In this document: one piece after another, positions 25,144 through 34,561 of the stretch
How the letters are laid out: each line of letters starts with the position of its first letter
Numbering within the stretch: position 1 is the first letter of the stretch
Assembly: GCA_017515465.1 (NCBI GenBank)
Contig: JAFWFV010000028.1
Span: 1 to 64,000 of the forward strand
From: Clostridiales bacterium
Lineage (GTDB): Bacteria > Bacillota > Clostridia > Saccharofermentanales > Saccharofermentanaceae
Direction of reading: 5' to 3'
Length of the DNA stretch: 64,000 nt
Position numbers and translations under genes: made by a program
The notes under the pieces: model-generated
Told to the model about the DNA's origin: nothing
Seen by the model: only the letters and a program-made list of their open reading frames with translations
The model's database searches: none

Positions 25144-26015
25144 GAGATCCAATCCGGTCTGTCCGACCTCTTATCTATGGATGTGGCCGTTATCCTGGTG
25201 AGATCAGGATCGACCCTGTCCTTTTCTATTATGAGCTCGCCTATCCTGCCGCATCTGATCTCTCCTGATCCGGGATTTAATATGCTGTCGATGTCTGAAT
25301 CGATCTGTGCATCCACGGATGAATACTCAAATGCGAGGGTGGTATTTACCAGCCTGCAGTTCCTCATCGTAAGACCATTTATGTAGCACAGTCCCTGGAG
25401 GCTCTCTATGGTGCAGTTCTCGAATGTGAGGTTCTCCGAATTCCAGCCCAGGTATTCGCCGTTGATATAGGTGTTCCTCACCGTTACGTTCCTGCAGTTC
25501 CAGAAGGAATCCTTGGAGATCAGGCGGCTGTTATCCACCGTCACATTCTCACATCCGTCGAAAGGATAGTTGCCGTCCAGACGGAGTCCCGAGATCTTCA
25601 CGTTCCTGCTGTTCATGAGCAGGTAGTCTCCCGCTGCGGTAACGTTTTTGAGAAAAACATCATCACAGCTCCAGAGTGTCTCGGCTGCATTCGTGAATTC
25701 CGTGTTCTCTATGGTCAGGTCCCTGCAGCGCCTGAAGTTCTTGGGAGCATATATCTTTGACCCGGACACGGCGCAGTTTGCGGTGTACCATACTCCGGCA
25801 CGGGCCATCTCCTCCCAGACGGAATCAGTGACCTTAACATCACTGCAGTACCAGAGGGGATATTTCCAGCCGAAAGTAATCCTCTCTGCAGTTATGTTCC
25901 TGCATTCCTTGAGAGGGGATTCGCCTTCCCCGAAAGTCACGTTCTGAAGGTGGATGTCAGAGGTCCCGTACAGCGGCCTCTCGCCTGAAAATGTCTGGTC
26001 AGATATGTATTTCAT
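25140..26015 (-). CDS. DUF3737 family protein, predicted right-handed beta-helix
   Basis: This 291-residue protein is built of short repeats such as NVTVDNS, NVTVRNT, NLTFENC and VKISGLR with a period of about 20 residues and many aromatic and Cys positions. That matches DUF3737, a pectate-lyase-like parallel beta-helix. There is no signal peptide, so it is probably cytoplasmic. It is first in the operon with the PatB-like lyase. No function is established; the conserved operon suggests a link to thiol or amino-acid metabolism. Confidence 0.88.
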   Translation of the reverse strand: MKYISDQTFSGERPLYGTSDIHLQNVTFGEGESPLKECRNITAERITFGWKYPLWYCSDVKVTDSVWEEMARAGVWYTANCAVSGSKIYAPKNFRRCRDLTIENTEFTNAAETLWSCDDVFLKNVTAAGDYLLMNSRNVKISGLRLDGNYPFDGCENVTVDNSRLISKDSFWNCRNVTVRNTYINGEYLGWNSENLTFENCTIESLQGLCYINGLTMRNCRLVNTTLAFEYSSVDAQIDSDIDSILNPGSGEIRCGRIGELIIEKDRVDPDLTRITATSIDKRSDRPDWIS

Positions 26016-26067
26016 GGGCTAATTATATCAGAACGCATGGGCGTTTTACAGCGGATGAAATATATAT

Positions 26068-26073
26068 TATAAT
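26068..26073 (+). promoter_or_regulatory. -10 element (TATAAT) for thioredoxin gene
   Basis: TATAAT at 26068-26073 predicts a start near 26080 and a ~27-nt leader with an AGGAGG ribosome binding site. The -35 region is not distinct. Confidence 0.55.
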
Positions 26074-26106
26074 CTATGTATTACCATCACTTTCAGGAGG
26101 TGAAAC

Positions 26107-26427
26107 ATGGCAGAGATAGTATTATCAGCTGAGAACTTCGATCAGGAAGTACTGAACTCCGATATCCCCGTTCTTGTTGATTTCTGGGCGCCCTGGTGCG
26201 GACCGTGCAAGATGCTCGGACCCGTTGTGGCACAGGTGGCAGAGATGTACGACGGCAAGATCAAGGTCGGCAAATATAACACAGATGACGATCCTTCACT
26301 GGCAATTGAATACAACGTCAGCAGCATCCCCGCTCTGAAGATCTTTAAGGGTGGAGAGGTCGTAGATGAGAGCGTAGGATTCCTCAACATCCGTGACCTT
26401 CAGGCTATGATCGACCGCAACCTGTAA
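26107..26427 (+). CDS. trxA: Thioredoxin
   Basis: This 106-residue thioredoxin has the WCGPC active site in VDFWAPWCGPCKM and the cis-Pro loop SSIPALKIF, at standard length and with no signal peptide. It is a cytoplasmic disulfide reductase serving ribonucleotide reductase, peroxiredoxins and others. AGGAGG precedes the ATG. It is monocistronic, with its own promoter and a strong terminator. Confidence 0.97.
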   Translation: MAEIVLSAENFDQEVLNSDIPVLVDFWAPWCGPCKMLGPVVAQVAEMYDGKIKVGKYNTDDDPSLAIEYNVSSIPALKIFKGGEVVDESVGFLNIRDLQAMIDRNL

Positions 26428-26456
26428 CTGCGGCTGTTTAGTATCAGGACAATGGC

Positions 26457-26496
26457 GTCCCCTTCCGGCATATCCGGAGGGGGACTTTCGCGTTTT
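26457..26496 (+). terminator. Rho-independent terminator of trxA
   Basis: GTCCCCTTCCGG (26457-26468) pairs with CCGGAGGGGGAC (26474-26485) over a CATAT loop, with one G-T pair, followed by TTTCGCGTTTT. Confidence 0.85.
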
Positions 26497-26606
26497 GTAG
26501 GCTTTGCCGATAACAGGGGCTCCTAATAATTAATTTTTCTTGCATTTTTATTAAAGTGTCCCGGGGCAAGGCTGTTGTAAAATCTATTGTTGAAAAGAGG
26601 GCATTT

Positions 26607-28025
26607 ATGTTAGACAGTCTTCATGAGGAATGCGGAGTATTCGGTATCTATGGAAACGGCAGGCAAGATCTGCCGTCTCTGGTCTACTACGGATTATTTG
26701 CTCTGCAGCACAGAGGCCAGGAGAGTTCAGGCATCGCCATCAGCAACAGGGATGAGATCAGATGCCACAAGGCCATGGGTCTCGTATCCGAGGTCTTTTC
26801 ACCTGACATACTGGATTCCCTGTCCGATGCTGAGATAGCCATAGGACACAACAGATATTCCACCACAGGTTCATCCACTGCCCAGAATGCCCAGCCTCTG
26901 GTCAGCCACTATTCCAGAGGCACGCTATCTATCTGCCACAACGGCAACCTGACCAACTGCATCTCCCTCAAGGCAAAGCTGGAGAGCGAGGGTGCCATGT
27001 TCAGGACCACCGTGGATTCCGAGGTCATCGCATACCTGGTAGCCAGGGAGAGGAACAGATCCGATTCCATCGAGCAGGCCGTAAGGAGCGTAATGCATCA
27101 GATCGAGGGCGGATATGCGATCCTGGTCATGAGCCAGGAGAGGCTCATCGCCGCCAGGGATCCCTACGGGCTCAAGCCGCTGGTAATGGGAGATCTGGAC
27201 GGATCCACCGTATTTGCATCCGAGAGCTGTGCGCTGAGCGCCGTTGGCGCGGAATTCGTCCGTGACGTAAAGCCCGGCGAGATAGTCATCGTAGGTGAGG
27301 ACGGCATCAGGTCTGAATTCATAGACCACAAATGCAGGTTCGCGAAATGTGTTTTCGAGTACATATATTTTTCCAGGCCCGACAGCAGGCTGGACGGCAT
27401 ATCCGTATATGAGAGCAGGATGAGGGCAGGAGCCCTACTGGCCAGACAGTATCCTGTGGAGGCAGACTGCGTGATAGGAGTTCCCGAATCGGGAATAGAT
27501 GCGGCCATGGGCTACAGCGTTGAATCGGGGATCCCCTACGTCAAGGGATTCGTCAAGAACGGATATGTGGGCAGGACTTTTATCAAGCCCAGCCAGGAGC
27601 TGAGGACCCAGGCGGTGAGGATCAAGCTCAATCCCATCGAGGCCGCAGTCAGGGGCAAGAGAGTGGTCATGATCGACGACTCCATAGTCAGGGGAACCAC
27701 CATCGCAAACATAGTAAAGATGCTGAGGCAATCAGGGGCAACTGAGGTCCATGTGAGAATTTCTTCCCCGCCTTTCCTCTATCCGTGTTATTATGGTACG
27801 GATGTCCCGTCCAGGGACAAACTCATCGCGGTGCAGAACACGATCGATGAGATCAGGGATATAATAGGTGCTGACTCACTGGGATATCTGAGGGCTGACA
27901 GCCTCGATGAGATGCTCGGCGAAGAGGGTCACAGATACTGCGACGCATGCTTCACGGGTGATTATCCCAACATCGGAACGGGAATAGATCTGATGGACGA
28001 GGATGCGGGAAAACTGGAGAAATAA
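26607..28025 (+). CDS. purF: Amidophosphoribosyltransferase
   Basis: The ATG at 26607 has AGAGG 6 nt upstream and gives MLDSLHEE before C9 in CGVFG, i.e. a short propeptide cut to expose the Ntn glutaminase Cys; the 17-codon longer frame is discarded. The 472-residue enzyme has an N-terminal glutaminase (~9-235) and a phosphoribosyltransferase domain with the PRPP loop VVMIDDSIVRGTT. Cys residues in FAKCVFEY and YCDACF are placed as in the B. subtilis enzyme with a 4Fe-4S cluster. It makes phosphoribosylamine, the first committed step of purine synthesis. No other pur gene is near. Confidence 0.95.
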   Translation: MLDSLHEECGVFGIYGNGRQDLPSLVYYGLFALQHRGQESSGIAISNRDEIRCHKAMGLVSEVFSPDILDSLSDAEIAIGHNRYSTTGSSTAQNAQPLVSHYSRGTLSICHNGNLTNCISLKAKLESEGAMFRTTVDSEVIAYLVARERNRSDSIEQAVRSVMHQIEGGYAILVMSQERLIAARDPYGLKPLVMGDLDGSTVFASESCALSAVGAEFVRDVKPGEIVIVGEDGIRSEFIDHKCRFAKCVFEYIYFSRPDSRLDGISVYESRMRAGALLARQYPVEADCVIGVPESGIDAAMGYSVESGIPYVKGFVKNGYVGRTFIKPSQELRTQAVRIKLNPIEAAVRGKRVVMIDDSIVRGTTIANIVKMLRQSGATEVHVRISSPPFLYPCYYGTDVPSRDKLIAVQNTIDEIRDIIGADSLGYLRADSLDEMLGEEGHRYCDACFTGDYPNIGTGIDLMDEDAGKLEK

Positions 28026-29351
28026 ATGGCAGGCGGCAGAACGGGACACAGAAAGAATGCTAGATCCAGCAAGGCGGTATTTTACGGCCTGATCCTTGCC
28101 ATACTCATTTTGATCCTGGTAACAGGTGCCGTGGTCATCGGCTTCTTCAGGATGCACGAGGAGAACGTCATATCACACGTCACCATCGAATGCGGCGAGA
28201 CCGTCTCCAGGCAGGACTTTTTCAGGGAACAGCTGGACTATACTGAGAATGCGGAATTCACGCTGGATCTGTCCATCGTTGACACCAACATCCCCCAGGA
28301 CGTGGAATTCGAGATCAGGATCATGGGACAGTCCTATCCCACCAGGCTCACGGTCGTTGATACCCTGGCTCCCACATGTACGGTAGTTCCCCAGCGCCTG
28401 TTCGCCAACCAGCCTCTGCCCGACGTTTCAGAATGCCTGACCGACGTGTTCGACATCCAGCAGCCCGTCACCATGGAATACATGACGGAGCCCGACATGA
28501 GCAAGAGCAATACCTCCATCGTCTACTGCAAGCTGGAGGACCCCTCCGGCAACATCAGCGTAGTGGAGGTCCCTTTCTACATCACCAAGGATTACACCGC
28601 TCCCGTAATAGAGGGCGTTCATAACTTTACACAGTATGCCGGAGATCCCATCGCATACAGGGACGGCATAACCATAACCGACGACATCGATCCCGAGCCC
28701 ATACTCACCATCGATAATTCCGGCGTGGATCTGGAATCCCCCGGTGAATATACCGTTTACTATACGGCAACGGATGCTGCGGGCAACTCCTCATATGCAG
28801 AGGCACACGTAACATTATGGAAGAAGCCTGCAACATACGTAGAGCCCTCCACTCTGTGGGCAGCTGCCGAACAGATCCTGAACAAGATCACGACCCCTGA
28901 CATGAGCGACATGCAGAAGGCACTGAAGATCTTCAGATGGTGCAGATATAACCTCAACTACATGACATCGGCAAATATCGATACCACATCATTCAACAGG
29001 GTGGCCTACGACGGCCTGACAAAGCGTTACGGTTCCTGCTATACATTTGCCGTTACCGCCAGCGCACTCCTGGATGCCTGCGGCATCGAGAACAGGATCG
29101 TTGTGAGGGAGCCCTGGCGCCATGCTGTCCACTACTGGAACCTGATCAAGATCGACGGCCAGTGGTACCACTGCGACAGCACACCGAGAAAGAACTATAA
29201 CAGCTATCTGTTCATGTACACGGACAGAGAACTGGCCAACTTCTGGGTAGATAACTATAACGGCTACAGCTTTGACCATAACAAGCAGCCTGCATCTGCG
29301 ACCCAGTCTGTTCAGAGCAGGATCAATTACGCGGCAGGAACCATACGATGA
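28026..29351 (+). CDS. Membrane-anchored transglutaminase-like protein, paralogue 1
   Basis: This 441-residue protein has a basic N terminus and one membrane helix (~18-42), so the rest faces outside. Two Ig-like beta domains (~50-175 and ~185-275, the second with DITDDIDPEP-like and TATDAAGN signatures as in DUF5011/HYR domains) precede a transglutaminase core (~285-400). The apparent triad is C338 (YGSCYTF), H369 (HYWNLI) and D384 (HCDSTP). It is first of four paralogues and lacks the Pro/Thr tail of the second and third. It starts directly after purF with GGAG in range, and overlaps the SGNH-like gene by ATGA. Confidence 0.83.
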   Translation: MAGGRTGHRKNARSSKAVFYGLILAILILILVTGAVVIGFFRMHEENVISHVTIECGETVSRQDFFREQLDYTENAEFTLDLSIVDTNIPQDVEFEIRIMGQSYPTRLTVVDTLAPTCTVVPQRLFANQPLPDVSECLTDVFDIQQPVTMEYMTEPDMSKSNTSIVYCKLEDPSGNISVVEVPFYITKDYTAPVIEGVHNFTQYAGDPIAYRDGITITDDIDPEPILTIDNSGVDLESPGEYTVYYTATDAAGNSSYAEAHVTLWKKPATYVEPSTLWAAAEQILNKITTPDMSDMQKALKIFRWCRYNLNYMTSANIDTTSFNRVAYDGLTKRYGSCYTFAVTASALLDACGIENRIVVREPWRHAVHYWNLIKIDGQWYHCDSTPRKNYNSYLFMYTDRELANFWVDNYNGYSFDHNKQPASATQSVQSRINYAAGTIR

Positions 29352-30418
29352 AGGCAAAGAAGATCGTACTTGCCGTGACCGGCGTTCTGGCCGCCGCACT
29401 TGTTTTCCTGGCAGTTCAGAGACTCCTGATGCCCAAGTATCAGAAGGGCATCATAGAGGGATCCATGATCGAGGAATACTACAGGGCAGAAGAGCCCCAC
29501 GAGGTCCTGTTCCTGGGCGACTGCGAGGTCTATGAGAATTTCTCTCCAGTCAAGATGTACCGGGAATACGGGATCTCATCCTATATCAGGGGCAGCGGCG
29601 AGCAGTATATCTGGCAGTCCTACTATCTCCTCAGGGATACCCTGAGACATGAGATTCCCAGGGTGGTCGTTCTGACCATCCACTCACTCCAGTTCGATGA
29701 ATCCAGGGTGGAGGAGTATAACAGGATGACATTGGACGGCATGAACTGGTCCTCTGACAAGGTGGAGGCCATCAAGGCATCCATGATGGCAGATGAGCAT
29801 TTCGTCGATTACGTTTTCCCCATCCTGAGGTTCCACTACAGGTGGAACGAACTGGAGGCCCAGGACTTCGAACATTTCTTCTCCAAGGACAGGATCTCAT
29901 ATAACGGCTACTACATGCGCTGCGACGTCAAGCCTTTCACGGGTTTCCCGCCCAAGCCGCCCCTCGGAAACAACCTTCTGGGTGAACGCCCCCTGTCATA
30001 TCTGGCAAAGATCGCGGATCTCTGCGAGGAAAAGGGCATCAAGCTGGTCCTGATCAAGGCTCCCACGGAGTATCCTTTCTGGTATGAGGAGTGGGACGAG
30101 CAGATCGAGGCTTTCGCCGCTCCCAGAGGCCTTCCTTACCTCAACATGATCGGTAATGAGGAGATAGGCCTGGACTGGCAGACTGACACATATGACGCCG
30201 GACTTCACATGAACCTCTCCGGAGCAGAAAAGATGGCGGTCTATATGGGCAGGTACCTAAAAGACCATTACGAACTGACTGACTATAGAAATGACCCTGA
30301 GGTTTCGGCGATCTGGAACGAGATATCCACTGATTATGACAATATGGCCCGCATTCAGCAGGAGCAGTTCGAGCAATTCGGGGAGATCTATTCTTTTGGT
30401 ACAACTGCCACAAACTGA
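29348..30418 (+). CDS. SGNH/GDSL hydrolase-like surface protein with Cys at the nucleophile position
   Basis: This 356-residue protein has an N-terminal membrane anchor (~6-26) and an external SGNH-like domain. Block I reads FLGDCEVYENF, so Cys replaces the usual Ser of GDS. A terminal DAGLHMNLSGAEKM supplies the Asp-x-x-His block. Proteins of this kind are related to DltD/AlgX-type acyl-transfer factors of surface polymers. It sits between transglutaminase paralogues with an ATGA overlap upstream. It may be an acyltransferase or esterase using Cys, or may be inactive; the sequence does not decide. Confidence 0.7.
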   Translation: MKAKKIVLAVTGVLAAALVFLAVQRLLMPKYQKGIIEGSMIEEYYRAEEPHEVLFLGDCEVYENFSPVKMYREYGISSYIRGSGEQYIWQSYYLLRDTLRHEIPRVVVLTIHSLQFDESRVEEYNRMTLDGMNWSSDKVEAIKASMMADEHFVDYVFPILRFHYRWNELEAQDFEHFFSKDRISYNGYYMRCDVKPFTGFPPKPPLGNNLLGERPLSYLAKIADLCEEKGIKLVLIKAPTEYPFWYEEWDEQIEAFAAPRGLPYLNMIGNEEIGLDWQTDTYDAGLHMNLSGAEKMAVYMGRYLKDHYELTDYRNDPEVSAIWNEISTDYDNMARIQQEQFEQFGEIYSFGTTATN

Positions 30419-30527
30419 TATCTGATTGCCACATTTGTTTGGGTAAGATTTTAATATAGTTATGATAAAATATGTAAATGGTTTATGGGAAATAAACGAC
30501 ATTAACCTATTTTGGAGGTAACTATTA

Positions 30528-31100
30528 ATGAAACTGAATAAACTCATCGCTCTTGGAATCACAGCTGTAGTTGCAGCAGGTCTCGTAACAGCCTGCAACA
30601 ACTCTGACACAGGCAGCGACGACGTAGTAGTCCTGTCCAGCAACACATCTGCTGTTCAGACTCTGTCTCCCGACCAGATCAAGACAGCTGACGCAGAGGG
30701 ATATTACTTCGAGTATAACGGCGTAAAGGTCCGTGTTAACACAAACGCTGCAGATGCAGTAGCACAGCTCGGTGACGACTACTACTACTTCGAGGCAGAC
30801 TCCTGCGCAGGCGTAGGCCTTTCCAAGACATACACATACGGCAACAACGCTTTCGTAATCAGCACTGTTCCCGTAGGAGACATGGACATCATCTCAACAG
30901 TAACTCTCTTCGACGATTCTGTTGCTACACCTGAGGGCATCTTCAGAGGCAGCACACGTGATGATGTTATCGCTGCATACGGCGAGCCTACAACAGACAT
31001 CGCAGGCACACTCACATACGAACTTAACGACACAATGCTCGTAATCATCACATCTGACGACGGAGTAGTTACAGGTATCACATATAACCAGATCGTATAA
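30528..31100 (+). CDS. Lipoprotein with a SmpA/BLIP-like repeat
   Basis: This 190-residue protein has a lipoprotein signal with lipobox VTAC (Cys ~23), an Asp/Ser-rich spacer (~25-45) and a beta-rich body. FRGSTRDDVIAAYGEPT is typical of SmpA/OmlA/BLIP-like domains. GGAGG lies 9 nt before the ATG, and a fresh 109-bp spacer follows the SGNH-like gene, so it may have its own promoter. Codon choice here is very uniform (many ACA, GTA and GCA), as in a highly expressed gene. It is 2 nt before transglutaminase paralogue 2. Its role is unknown. Confidence 0.75.
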   Translation: MKLNKLIALGITAVVAAGLVTACNNSDTGSDDVVVLSSNTSAVQTLSPDQIKTADAEGYYFEYNGVKVRVNTNAADAVAQLGDDYYYFEADSCAGVGLSKTYTYGNNAFVISTVPVGDMDIISTVTLFDDSVATPEGIFRGSTRDDVIAAYGEPTTDIAGTLTYELNDTMLVIITSDDGVVTGITYNQIV

Positions 31101-31102
31101 TT

Positions 31103-32797
31103 ATGGCTAACAGAAATACTGCTAACAGAACAGGTCATACTGCGAAAAAGGCAGCAAAGAAACCTAGCAAATTCGTTAAGAACTTTATGGCATTCCTGAA
31201 GAAGGTCGGGGTTACAAACCCGCTTCTTCAGGTTGCTTTGCCTATTGCGCTCTCCATCGTTGTCGTAACGGTGGTCAGCTGCGCCATATACGGTGGCAGC
31301 GGTTCATCCCACGGTGTAAAGAAAGAGGTCAACGTCACATATGACACACCCCTTACCGTGGATCTCTTCCTGGAGGAGGGTGAGGACCCTGCAAAGTGCC
31401 AGTTCGTATCCGACGTATCCGTCATCGACATGAGCCAGCTGGCTACATATCAGCTGACACTCAACAACGATGGACACAAGGTAAAGTCCATCTTGAACGT
31501 AATAGACGACGTTCCGCCTGTTGCAGAACCCGTTCCCCAGTATGTCTTCTCACTGGAACTGCCCGACCCCAACGACTGTGTAACCAACATCGTTGACAAG
31601 TCAGAAGTCACCGTCGGATATGCAGAGGGAACAGACATCAGCATGGGTGGTTCCGTTATCGTATCCGTTGTCCTTACGGATGCTTTCATGAACCAGACGG
31701 TAATAGAGGTTCCCTTCGAGTGCACACAGGACTTCGAACCTCCCGTCATCGTCGGAACTCACGATTTCGAATTCCCCGCAGGTCAGATCCCTGACTATAC
31801 AGAGGGCGTTGTAGTAACAGATAACCTCGATCCCGAGCCTGATCTCACAGTATCAGACTTTGAGGTTGACGGATTCACACCCGGACAGTACACGCTCCAA
31901 TATATCGCCAGCGATGCTGCAGGCAACGAGACTATGGTATCCGTAAACGTAACAGTTACTGAGGGTACCGGTGAGATCGTAATGCCCACACCCAGCGCAG
32001 GCGGCGGAAGCAACAAGAAGTACAGCAACTGCACGACTGCTGATGCATATGCGGCAGCCCAGAAGGTATATAACAAGATCTGCAACGGCGGCATGAGCGC
32101 TGTCCAGAAGGGTCTTAAGATCTTCTACTGGGTCAACCATAACATCTCCTTCAGCCAGTACGGTGTTGACTACACCTCATTCGCATCACTGGCATGTCAG
32201 GCATTTGCCACACGTCATTCATCATGTTACGGACACTGGGCATGCTGCAAGGCTCTGTGCGATATCGCGGGCATCCCTAACAGGACCGTTTACCGTTCAG
32301 GATCTTCCAAGTACCACGTATGGTGTCTGTGCTACCTCAACGGCGGCTGGTATCACTGCGATGCCACACCTTGGCCGGGTCAGGGTCACTACTTCATCTA
32401 CATGATGACTGACGCAGAGGTATTGAGCGCTCCCGGTAACCACAGGTTCCTGTCTTCAGGCTTGCCTGCCAGAGCAACAACATCAGTGCAGAAATACATC
32501 AACATCAACTCGTGTACCGTAAGCAGTTCGATGCCTATCGTCAACTCGCCTACGCCTACACCTGAGGAGACGCTGCCCAGTGATGATTCCTCATCATCTG
32601 ACAGCAGCTCAGAGTCATCACAGCAGTCAGCAACGCCGACACCTACGCCGGTCACTGCTACGGCAACTCCGACGGAGACACAGCCTCCAACGGCAACTCC
32701 GGTACCCGAGCCGCCGCCGGCTACTGCAACACCGACACCTGAGGTAACCACGGATCCTGTCCATGACGATCACGGTCCGGAGAACGGCGGAAACTGA
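31103..32797 (+). CDS. Membrane-anchored transglutaminase-like protein, paralogue 2
   Basis: This 564-residue protein has a cytoplasmic Lys-rich tail, a membrane helix (~38-60), two Ig-like domains (~70-185, ~205-290) and a transglutaminase core (~305-450). The apparent triad is C375 (SSCYGHW), H405 (YHVWCLC) and D420 (YHCDATP). Additional Cys (ACCKALC, WCLC) lie near the active site. A Pro/Thr/Ser-rich tail (~470-550) ends in DPVHDDHGPENGGN. There is no sortase motif. The start 2 nt after the lipoprotein stop has no ribosome binding site, which suggests translational coupling. Wall protein crosslinking or cutting is possible. Confidence 0.83.
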   Translation: MANRNTANRTGHTAKKAAKKPSKFVKNFMAFLKKVGVTNPLLQVALPIALSIVVVTVVSCAIYGGSGSSHGVKKEVNVTYDTPLTVDLFLEEGEDPAKCQFVSDVSVIDMSQLATYQLTLNNDGHKVKSILNVIDDVPPVAEPVPQYVFSLELPDPNDCVTNIVDKSEVTVGYAEGTDISMGGSVIVSVVLTDAFMNQTVIEVPFECTQDFEPPVIVGTHDFEFPAGQIPDYTEGVVVTDNLDPEPDLTVSDFEVDGFTPGQYTLQYIASDAAGNETMVSVNVTVTEGTGEIVMPTPSAGGGSNKKYSNCTTADAYAAAQKVYNKICNGGMSAVQKGLKIFYWVNHNISFSQYGVDYTSFASLACQAFATRHSSCYGHWACCKALCDIAGIPNRTVYRSGSSKYHVWCLCYLNGGWYHCDATPWPGQGHYFIYMMTDAEVLSAPGNHRFLSSGLPARATTSVQKYININSCTVSSSMPIVNSPTPTPEETLPSDDSSSSDSSSESSQQSATPTPTPVTATATPTETQPPTATPVPEPPPATATPTPEVTTDPVHDDHGPENGGN

Positions 32798-32842
32798 TAA
32801 GAGTAATCAACAATAAGTGAAATGCAATGTAGGGGGATAGAC

Positions 32843-34510
32843 ATGGCAGAACACAGAAATGGGCATAAAGTAAAGTATAAGCTGAGATACGGCAGGATAT
32901 TCCTGTTCATAGTACTTCCGGTACTCCTGATCGGAACTGCCGTATCAGCCGGCTTTTACTTCTTCGGAACATCATCCAGACGTCAGGCTCAGCAGATGGT
33001 AAAGGAAGAGGTCAACGTAACATACGGTACTCCACTTACCATCGACCTGTTCATGACCGAGCTGGCAGAGCCTTCTATGGTCTCATTCGCGTCAGACGTA
33101 TCGGCCATCAACATGGACGATCTGGCATCCTATCAGATCTCCATCAGGTGCGGCGATTACAAGTTCAAGTCAGTACTTAATGTCATCGACGACGTAGCTC
33201 CCTATGCCGAGACAGTCCAGCAGAAGATGTACGTTAACCAGGTTCCCGACCCCAACGACTGTCTGAGCAAGCTCTGTGACAAGTCATGCGTAACCGTAGA
33301 GTACGGTGAGGGCGCAGACTTCAGCCACGAGGGCGCTTATCAGATCCCCATCAAGCTCACGGATGCTTTCGGCAACGTGACCATCGTTGAGTGTCCCTTC
33401 TCCATCGTTGATGACCATGTAGGACCCATCATCGACGGCACACATGACATTACCATCCCCGTCGGCGAGACTCCCTTCTACAGGGCAGGCATCACCGTCA
33501 GGGACAACTTTGACCCTCATCCCATTTTTACCATCGACACATCCGAGATCAAGCTCGACCAGGTGGGCACATACCCTCTGAAGTATATTGCCGTCGACGA
33601 GTGCGGCAACCAGACCACGGTTACTGTAAACGTCATCGTCACCGAGCCCGAGCAGGAAGTCGAGGGTGAAGAGGTACAGGGCGGAAACGGCATCAGATAC
33701 GACCGCCGATCCAATACCGCATACGACAACTGCACCGTGGCAGATGCTTACGCTGCAGCACAGAAGGTCTATAACTCCATCTGCAACTCATCAATGTCCG
33801 ACGTTCAGAAGGGCATGAGGATCTTCTACTGGGTCAACCACAACATCTCATTCTCACTCCACGGAACGACTACCGTATCCTGGGCGGCAGCAGCATGCCA
33901 GGCATTCGGCAGAAGGTATTCCAGCTGTTATGGTGAGTGGGCTGCATGCAAGGCCCTCTGCGATGTTGCAGGCATCCCCAACAGACGTGTCGTCAGGGTA
34001 TCCGGACGTCACACATGGTGTCTGTGCTACCTGAACGGCGGCTGGTATCACTGCGATGCCACACAGTACCCGGGAGCAACCCACACATTCTCATTCATGA
34101 TGACTGACTCCGAGATCCTGAAGGCCGTAGGCCATCACAAGGGATTCTCCACATCAGGCCTGCCTGACAGATGCACTATCTCAGTACAGAAATATATCAA
34201 CGTCAGGAACGGAACGGTCAGGAGCGGCATGCCGTCACCTACCAGGACACCGTCGCCGACGCCGACGCCGGAGCCGTCACCTACAGAGTCTTCGGAGTCT
34301 CAGGAGACCCAGGAGACCCAGGATACCGGTCCTATAACACCTACGCCGGATATCTCTCCGGTCGATACGGTAACACCGGCACCCGATACACCGACACCGG
34401 ATCCTGATACACCTACACCGGATCCTGATACTCCCACACCGGAGCCTCAGCCGGATTCTCCGACTCCTGATCCCGTTCACGACGATCACGGTCCTGAGGG
34501 CGGAAACTGA
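32843..34510 (+). CDS. Membrane-anchored transglutaminase-like protein, paralogue 3
   Basis: The ATG at 32843 follows a GGGGG site by 6 nt and matches the MA- start of paralogue 2; the ATG at 32822 is rejected. The 555-residue protein repeats the layout: membrane helix (~22-44), Ig-like domains, transglutaminase core with C362 (SSCYGEW), H390 (RHTWCLC) and D405 (YHCDAT). It then has a Pro/Thr/Asp tail of TPDPD units ending DPVHDDHGPEGGN, almost the same end as paralogue 2. YLNGGWYHCDA is identical in paralogues 2-4, which points to recent duplication or gene conversion. Confidence 0.83.
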   Translation: MAEHRNGHKVKYKLRYGRIFLFIVLPVLLIGTAVSAGFYFFGTSSRRQAQQMVKEEVNVTYGTPLTIDLFMTELAEPSMVSFASDVSAINMDDLASYQISIRCGDYKFKSVLNVIDDVAPYAETVQQKMYVNQVPDPNDCLSKLCDKSCVTVEYGEGADFSHEGAYQIPIKLTDAFGNVTIVECPFSIVDDHVGPIIDGTHDITIPVGETPFYRAGITVRDNFDPHPIFTIDTSEIKLDQVGTYPLKYIAVDECGNQTTVTVNVIVTEPEQEVEGEEVQGGNGIRYDRRSNTAYDNCTVADAYAAAQKVYNSICNSSMSDVQKGMRIFYWVNHNISFSLHGTTTVSWAAAACQAFGRRYSSCYGEWAACKALCDVAGIPNRRVVRVSGRHTWCLCYLNGGWYHCDATQYPGATHTFSFMMTDSEILKAVGHHKGFSTSGLPDRCTISVQKYINVRNGTVRSGMPSPTRTPSPTPTPEPSPTESSESQETQETQDTGPITPTPDISPVDTVTPAPDTPTPDPDTPTPDPDTPTPEPQPDSPTPDPVHDDHGPEGGN

Positions 34511-34524
34511 TAAGAAACAAGCGG

Positions 34525-34544
34525 CAGCGGCCATCCGGCCGCTG
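34525..34544 (+). other. GC-rich hairpin between paralogues 3 and 4
   Basis: CAGCGGCC (34525-34532) pairs perfectly with GGCCGCTG (34537-34544) over ATCC. No T run follows, so it is more likely a processing, stability or partial pausing element within the operon than a full terminator. Confidence 0.5.
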
Positions 34545-34561
34545 TCACAATGAAGGATAAC

